A DNA stretch of 34,755 nucleotides from Firmicutes bacterium UBA3572 (GTDB lineage: Bacteria > Bacillota > Desulfotomaculia > Desulfotomaculales > Desulforudaceae): positions 1 through 34,755 of the forward strand of contig DFNH01000030.1 in NCBI GenBank assembly GCA_002375985.1, read 5' to 3'. Position 1 is the first letter of the stretch; every line of letters starts with the position of its first letter. The notes under the pieces were generated by a model. The model ran no database searches and was not told where the DNA came from. It saw only the letters and a program-made list of their open reading frames with translations. Shown in pieces: positions 30,868 to 34,755 of this stretch. The position numbers and the translations under genes were made by a program.

Positions 30868-31352
30868 CCCAGTGCCTCCACCCGCCGGTAGTGACAGTGA
30901 CAAACGGCAACCGCCAGCGCATCGGCGACGTCGTCCGGGCGCGGTGTATCCGCCAAGCCCAAGATGGCACGCACCATATACTGAATCTGCTTTTTGGAGG
31001 CCCGGCCGGATCCGGTGATTCCTTGTTTTACCTGCAACGGGGAGTACTCAAAGACCCGCGCGCCCGCGTGCACGGCGGCCAGCAGGGCCACCCCCCGGGC
31101 CTGCCCCACCGGAATCGCGGTGCTGGCGTTGCGGTTGATGAAAAGCTGTTCCACGGCCACTTCCTCTGGACGATACTGCTGTAAAACGGTGCTCAACTGC
31201 CGGTACAAGAATTCCAAACGGAGCGCCGGAGGTAAAGTGGCCGGTGTGCGCACACTGTCGTAAGTCACCACCCGGTATTGGCTGCCGGTGAGATTCAGTA
31301 TGCTAAAACCGGTGATGGCCATACCCGGGTCAAGACCCATAATTAACGCCAT
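30864..31352 (-). CDS. ruvC: crossover junction endodeoxyribonuclease RuvC
   Basis: RuvC resolves Holliday junctions by symmetric cleavage. The 162-residue protein begins ALIMGLDPGMAITGFSIL, with Asp8 as the first catalytic acid. VAVEQLFINRNASTA carries the catalytic Glu, and KQGITGSGRASKKQI and PRPDDVADALAVAVCH carry the remaining acidic residues. AGGAGGAAAGTT precedes the ATG. First gene of ruvC-ruvA-ruvB. Confidence 0.97.
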   Translation of the reverse strand: MALIMGLDPGMAITGFSILNLTGSQYRVVTYDSVRTPATLPPALRLEFLYRQLSTVLQQYRPEEVAVEQLFINRNASTAIPVGQARGVALLAAVHAGARVFEYSPLQVKQGITGSGRASKKQIQYMVRAILGLADTPRPDDVADALAVAVCHCHYRRVEALG

Positions 31353-31391
31353 AACTTTCCTCCTGGAAAGCCTATTTCGACGGCCAACACG

Positions 31392-31991
31392 CTAATCCTG
31401 CCGCCATTCGTCCAGATTTTCCAGGGCAGAGTACAGGTCTTTCTCATCCGAAAATTCCATTTCCCGGCGCAGTTCGGCTTGTATTTCCGGGGGTTGCGCT
31501 TGGAAGGCGGCCGCCTGGCATAGTTTTCGGCGCCAAGACTCCGGCAGACTGTCCAGCGGCAGTTCCACCACCTGCCGCAGTTGTCCACCACCGCCCAGCG
31601 GCCCTTCGTAAACGGCCACCCAACCGTCGTAAACACCCAGATGGCGGTAACCAGCATGTTCCGCGCAGAAGGTGCCGGGCTGCTCCACAACTACCAACTC
31701 CGCCGGGAGATCAAAGAAGACCGACCAGCCTTGTGTATCCGGATAACGTTCCAATACCCCGGCCTTAGTCAAACCGTGCAGTTCAGACGGGGCTTGGCCC
31801 TGGTAACGAATTTCCCGGTCGCCGCAGGCATAAACTATTTCGTGGCGAAACGCGGTAGCCTTCTCCACCGTCCACGGCACCATCGGTTCTTCAGCGGTTG
31901 CGTTAAGGTTGGCGCCCCAGACCCACCACCCCACGGAGGCCAATATAGCCAGCGCCAGCACAGCCGCGGGTAAAGTCTTTTTTCTATCCAT
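31392..31991 (-). CDS. BofC C-terminal domain protein
   Basis: The 199-residue protein has a short N-terminal membrane anchor or signal (LPAAVLALAILASVGWWVWG). A domain with YACGDREI follows, and then a BofC-type segment with GYRHLGVYDGWVAVYEGPLGG. In Bacillus, BofC acts between the spore membranes to inhibit the SpoIVB protease in the sigma-K checkpoint. Here the match is mainly to the C-terminal domain, so a sporulation role is likely but not certain. GGGAGG lies 7 bases before the ATG at 31991; the longer frame lacks support. It lies directly upstream of ruvC. Confidence 0.75.
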   Translation of the reverse strand: MDRKKTLPAAVLALAILASVGWWVWGANLNATAEEPMVPWTVEKATAFRHEIVYACGDREIRYQGQAPSELHGLTKAGVLERYPDTQGWSVFFDLPAELVVVEQPGTFCAEHAGYRHLGVYDGWVAVYEGPLGGGGQLRQVVELPLDSLPESWRRKLCQAAAFQAQPPEIQAELRREMEFSDEKDLYSALENLDEWRQD

Positions 31992-32060
31992 GCACGTGCC
32001 TCCCTGCGGGAAATATTGGTTTAATCGCCATTTTAACCAGGTCCGGTGGCCAGCATACGC

Positions 32061-32090
32061 CAAACAAAAAAGGCCTGCACAGAGCAGACC
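32061..32090 (-). terminator. intrinsic terminator downstream of nadE
   Basis: On the minus strand GGTCTGC pairs with GCAGGCC around TCTGT, followed by TTTTTTGTTTGG. It lies about 30 bp after the nadE stop and upstream of the bofC-like gene, separating two transcription units. Confidence 0.8.
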
Positions 32091-32120
32091 GCGAACCCAG
32101 AGGGCCAAGGTACATGTTCG

Positions 32121-32855
32121 CTAATCGAGCGGCGGCGTCGGCGGCATGCACCGCTTATGTTCACTTCGTTTAATAAGTTCGTTCACGATACTCTTGACAC
32201 GGTCACTGCCTTTTCCACTCATCAGGTAGCGGTCCAGTTCCTCATAGCTGATACCCAGCTCGACCTCGTCCTTGTGACCGTCCCAGAGTCCGGCGGATGG
32301 CGACTTTTCGATGATCCGGCGCGGCAGACCCAAATAGCGGGCCAGTTCCTTGACCTCCGCCTTTAGCAGATTCGCCAAAGGTAACAGGTCGGCCCCGCCG
32401 TCCCCATATTTGGTGAAGTAACCAATCATAATCTCGCTCCGGTTGCCGGTACCCACAACCAGGTAACCCAAACGGGACGCAAAAAAGTAAAGGGTAGCCA
32501 TTCTGAGGCGCGGTTTAATGTTGGCCACCGCCAGATCACGCTTGTTCGCTTCGCTATAATCCTCACCGCTTAACTGTTTCAGAAAGGTGGTGAAGACCGG
32601 GTCCAAGATAACCGTCCGTGTTTCCAGGCCAAGGTGCTCCGCTACCAGCCGGGCATCTTCCTCGTCCTGGGGAATACTATAGCAGGGCATAATCACCCCG
32701 AGAGAATGCTGGGGAAATGCCTGTTTGCAAAGCGCCGCGGCTACGGCCGAATCGATCCCGCCGCTCAAGCCCAATACCAATCCCCGGGCTCCCGCCTCGG
32801 CGACCTTTTGCCGCAGCCAATCCCTAAGTTTGGGCACCACCGTCTGCCAGTCCAC
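32121..32855 (-). CDS. nadE: NH3-dependent NAD+ synthetase
   Basis: NadE amidates nicotinate adenine dinucleotide to NAD. The 244-residue protein is the short, ammonia-using form without a glutaminase domain. The ATP-pyrophosphatase P-loop is GLSGGIDSAVAAALC (SGGIDS at 31-36). TGNRSEIMIGYFTKYGDGGADLLPLANLLK carries the NaAD-binding residues (core TGNRSE, GYFTKYGDG). PSAGLWDGHKDEVELG follows. The GTG at 32855 is preferred to the TTG one codon earlier for its spacing to GGGGGG. Confidence 0.95.
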   Translation of the reverse strand: MDWQTVVPKLRDWLRQKVAEAGARGLVLGLSGGIDSAVAAALCKQAFPQHSLGVIMPCYSIPQDEEDARLVAEHLGLETRTVILDPVFTTFLKQLSGEDYSEANKRDLAVANIKPRLRMATLYFFASRLGYLVVGTGNRSEIMIGYFTKYGDGGADLLPLANLLKAEVKELARYLGLPRRIIEKSPSAGLWDGHKDEVELGISYEELDRYLMSGKGSDRVKSIVNELIKRSEHKRCMPPTPPLD

Positions 32856-33027
32856 CAAATCCCCCCGCTTTTCTTGATTAACGTCATGATACTAACACGT
32901 TTGGATCCCGCACAAAGTTATCAACCAACAAGTGCGTTTTGCTCTTTCTTGTACCGCATATATTCGTGTTCCCGCCCGTGGTTCCTTCTAAACACTTATA
33001 AATTGTATGTCTTTCCAGGGTGGAAAG

Positions 33028-33831
33028 CTACCAACCCAGCGTCGCCAGCAACCTCTTGGCATTGCCGCCGGTGACCGCCTCTAGCGCGGCCCGGTCAAGG
33101 TCGAGTCCGCGCAGGCGCCCAAGTTCCCACCCCGGACTCCGGAACGGATAATCGCTGCCAAAGAGAATGCGGTTCACGCCGTGCGCTAGAATCATCTCTC
33201 TGATCTCGTCATCCGGAAGAAAGCCAAACGTGCTGGAGACATCGAAATAAACCGGCCGTCCGACCAGACAACGCCACGCACGTTCCCACATCTGGTAGCC
33301 GCCCATGTGCGCGGCCACCACCTGCAGCCCCGGCACCAAATCCAGCACCCGCGCGAGTCTTTCCGGTGTGGCAAAGTTGGTCTTGGTCGGCACCTCGTCG
33401 TCACCCACGTGAAAGACCACCAAGAATTCCCGCGCCACCCGTTCGTAAACGGCCAGGGCCCGCTCCTCGTCCAGGTAAAACCGCTGGAAATCAGGATGAA
33501 ACTTTAATCCCTTGACGCCGTGCGCCCGCAACCGGGCAATCTCGGCCTCGGTCTCGGCCGTTTCGGCGTGGGGATGCAAGGTGCCAAACCCGATAAGGTG
33601 CCCGCCGCTATTGGCCAGGGCCCAGTCGTTGGCCGCGCGCACCTGATCGGGACGTGTGGCCGCCGTAAAAAACACCGCGGCGCCGAGCCCGGCCTCGGCA
33701 AAGAGCTTGAGGTATTCGGCCTTCAGCCCGCGATGATTAACCGGAATGCGGTAATGATCAGCCAGGGTTTTTACCACTTTGGCCGCAACCGGCTCCGGGA
33801 AAAAATGGGCATGGAAATCGATAGGCTCCAT
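33028..33831 (-). CDS. amidohydrolase (amidohydrolase-2 family, TIM-barrel metal hydrolase)
   Basis: The 267-residue protein has the metal-binding pattern of amidohydrolase-2 enzymes: DFHAHFFP (His7, His9), GLKFHPDFQRF, VVFHVGD, VVAAHMGGYQMW and ILFGSDYPF with the final Asp. Relatives act as decarboxylases or hydrolases on cyclic or carboxylated substrates; the substrate here is unknown. There is no good ribosome binding site before the ATG at 33831, which lies 21 bp after the DUF4013 stop, so coupling to that gene is possible. A 7-bp hairpin (CTTTCCA-GGG-TGGAAAG) sits right after the stop without a T-run. Confidence 0.85.
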   Translation of the reverse strand: MEPIDFHAHFFPEPVAAKVVKTLADHYRIPVNHRGLKAEYLKLFAEAGLGAAVFFTAATRPDQVRAANDWALANSGGHLIGFGTLHPHAETAETEAEIARLRAHGVKGLKFHPDFQRFYLDEERALAVYERVAREFLVVFHVGDDEVPTKTNFATPERLARVLDLVPGLQVVAAHMGGYQMWERAWRCLVGRPVYFDVSSTFGFLPDDEIREMILAHGVNRILFGSDYPFRSPGWELGRLRGLDLDRAALEAVTGGNAKRLLATLGW

Positions 33832-33852
33832 ATCGATTTAATTCGCGCTTGT

Positions 33853-34455
33853 TCAACCTTTTCCCTTCCGTGCCCGCAGGCGGTAAATCTCCCCGAATAG
33901 AACAGCCAGCACAATCGAGGCGTAAAAACCCCCGATAGCCCAGATAAAGACACCGACGTAGGGAACCAACCCGAACAAACCCACAACCACATAGAGCCCT
34001 AAGGCCATGATGCAGCCCACCGAATAGACGGGGGAGGCGGCTCGGATGTCTCGCAACACTTCCCGCAGGCTAAGCGCCGCCGTAAGCCGATCCGTAACCG
34101 CGTAGCGCACCACCGCCATGGGTACCAACAGCGCCACGGCCAGCGTCATCAGGATGGTCATAATAAAGGCCAGTGGCAGATCCCGCACCACGACACTGAC
34201 GGCTACCGGCGGACCCAGATAGCACAAGGTGATCAACAGCACGAACAGCCCGTCCCACAGCATATCCGCCCAATCCTGCCACTCGGGCAATCCAGGGTTA
34301 CCTCTCGCAGTCCGCCGCATAACCTCAGCCAAAAAGCCAAGACACACCAGGTTGACTACCGGAATGAGCCATAGAACACCGCCGACCAAAACTTTCCCCG
34401 CCACCTTTTCGTCGTTCAGCGGCGTACGGGTAGCCAGTTCCACCGCCGGTAACAA
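33853..34455 (-). CDS. DUF4013 membrane protein
   Basis: The 200-residue protein has several predicted membrane helices: VLVGGVLWLIPVVNLVCLGFLAEV, GLFVLLITLCYLGPPVAVSVV, AFIMTILMTLAVALLVPMAVV, a GCIMALGLYVVVGLFGLVPYVGVF stretch, and a last helix near the C-terminus. The pattern of a first helix followed by RRTARGNPGLPEWQDWADMLWDGL in pieces (NPGLPEW, DWADMLWDG) is typical of DUF4013, a family of unknown function. The TTG at 34455 is chosen because AAGGAG lies 9 bases upstream; the long upstream frame to 34725 is antisense-like and crosses a terminator. Confidence 0.75.
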   Translation of the reverse strand: MLPAVELATRTPLNDEKVAGKVLVGGVLWLIPVVNLVCLGFLAEVMRRTARGNPGLPEWQDWADMLWDGLFVLLITLCYLGPPVAVSVVVRDLPLAFIMTILMTLAVALLVPMAVVRYAVTDRLTAALSLREVLRDIRAASPVYSVGCIMALGLYVVVGLFGLVPYVGVFIWAIGGFYASIVLAVLFGEIYRLRARKGKG

Positions 34456-34582
34456 AAGGGACCACTCCTTCCCAACTCTCCAGCAGCCATAAGGCCGTTT
34501 TCCTCCATGTACTTCGCCGATGGAATTGCTTTCCCTTTGCCTCCGCCCGATTCCCACCGTGAATCGAGTAGAAACGGAGCAC

Positions 34583-34616
34583 ACAAACAACCGCCCCCGG
34601 GTAACCCCGGGAGCGG
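34583..34616 (-). terminator. intrinsic terminator after the right-edge membrane gene
   Basis: On the minus strand CCGC-CCCGGG pairs with CCCGGG-GCGG around TTA, with one unpaired base on each arm, followed by TTGTTTGTGT. It lies about 30 bp after the stop codon at 34647 and separates that gene from the DUF4013 gene. Confidence 0.7.
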
Positions 34617-34646
34617 CCGTCAGACGAGAGATTACAAGTTCCACCC

Positions 34647-34754
34647 TTAGACTTCCGCCTTCTTGGCCTTCGCCATGGTAATCCCCAGACCTTCGAACAG
34701 ATAATAGACGGAAAAGCCCCACCACATCGTATAAATCACGTAAAACACCAGCAG
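34647..34754 (-). CDS. membrane protein, C-terminal fragment (runs off the right edge)
   Basis: Read from the window edge, the frame gives LLVFYVIYTMWWGFSVYYLF followed by EGLGITMAKAKKAEV and a TAA at 34647-34649. It is the last 35 residues of a protein with at least one hydrophobic helix and a basic-acidic tail. I do not recognise the family. The intrinsic terminator just downstream supports a real gene end. A different minus-strand frame through this stretch is longer but crosses the terminator and has non-membrane, antisense-like composition. Confidence 0.6.
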   Translation of the reverse strand: MLVFYVIYTMWWGFSVYYLFEGLGITMAKAKKAEV

Positions 34755-34755
34755 A

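Noticed and set aside
34456..34725. Long N-terminal extension of the DUF4013 protein
   Set aside because: It crosses a clear intrinsic terminator and overlaps the end of another gene in a better frame.

Overview
The window is a GC-rich (about 60% by eye) stretch of bacterial chromosome, and from the first gene after minC/hsp20 to the right edge almost every gene lies on the minus strand. The content points to a spore-forming anaerobic Clostridia member of the Peptococcaceae type (Desulfotomaculum / Pelotomaculum / Desulforudis-like). This is inference, resting on: spoIID and bofC homologues, the ruvCAB-queA-tgt-yajC-secDF block typical of Firmicutes, a YteA-type DksA/TraR protein, a DUF1670 protein, and a complete siroheme-dependent (Ahb) heme pathway with no hemE/hemN/hemH. 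No rRNA, tRNA, CRISPR array or complete IS was seen.

Layout. 1-384: tail of a DUF1670 protein (+). 385-773: a non-coding gap with a palindrome, a possible promoter and a strong hairpin terminator. 774-3321: glgA and galT (-), overlapping. 3492-5314: minC (+), a Nudix hydrolase (-) and an Hsp20 chaperone (+). 5337-6005: two tandem paralogous thioredoxin-fold genes (-), each with an in-frame TGA as codon 20. 6033-6214: a REP/MITE-like repeat. 6244-17136: a tight operon read as prenyl diphosphate synthase, Met8-like protein, hemA, hemC, cobA-hemD fusion, ahbC, hemB, ahbD, ahbA, ahbB, hemL. 17242-18217: a DksA-like regulator and a DUF5665 membrane protein. 18314-19020: remnant of a geranylgeranyl-reductase-family gene that ends in a second, inverted copy of the same repeat. 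19025-20984: DUF711 and ACT-domain proteins, separated by a 318-bp gap holding two inverted DnaA-box sequences. 21110-25418: secF, secD, HD-domain protein, yajC, tgt. 25445-28653: queA, spoIID-like, a CxxC thioredoxin-like protein, DUF2905. 28650-31352: queH, ruvB, ruvA, ruvC. 31392-34755: bofC-like, nadE, amidohydrolase, DUF4013 membrane protein and the end of one further membrane protein.

How the genes work together. The heme operon encodes every step from glutamyl-tRNA to heme b through siroheme: HemA and HemL make 5-aminolevulinate; HemB, HemC and HemD make uroporphyrinogen III; CobA and the Met8-like protein make siroheme; AhbA/B decarboxylate it; AhbC removes the acetate groups; AhbD oxidatively decarboxylates to heme. 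Tgt, QueA and QueH are three steps of queuosine tRNA modification, lying around the Holliday-junction genes ruvABC and the SecDF-YajC translocase accessory.

The most interesting object is the 5337-6005 pair. In the upstream copy, reading TGA as selenocysteine gives a 113-residue protein with a Cys-Sec pair after the first beta strand of a thioredoxin-like fold. In both copies a GGGG/CCCC hairpin starts about 15-18 nt after the TGA, where a bacterial SECIS would lie. The two copies stay similar downstream of the TGA with many synonymous differences, which argues for translation through it. The downstream copy has lost the Cys codon and carries a frameshift, so it looks decayed. I could not check for SelA/B/C/D genes elsewhere in the genome.
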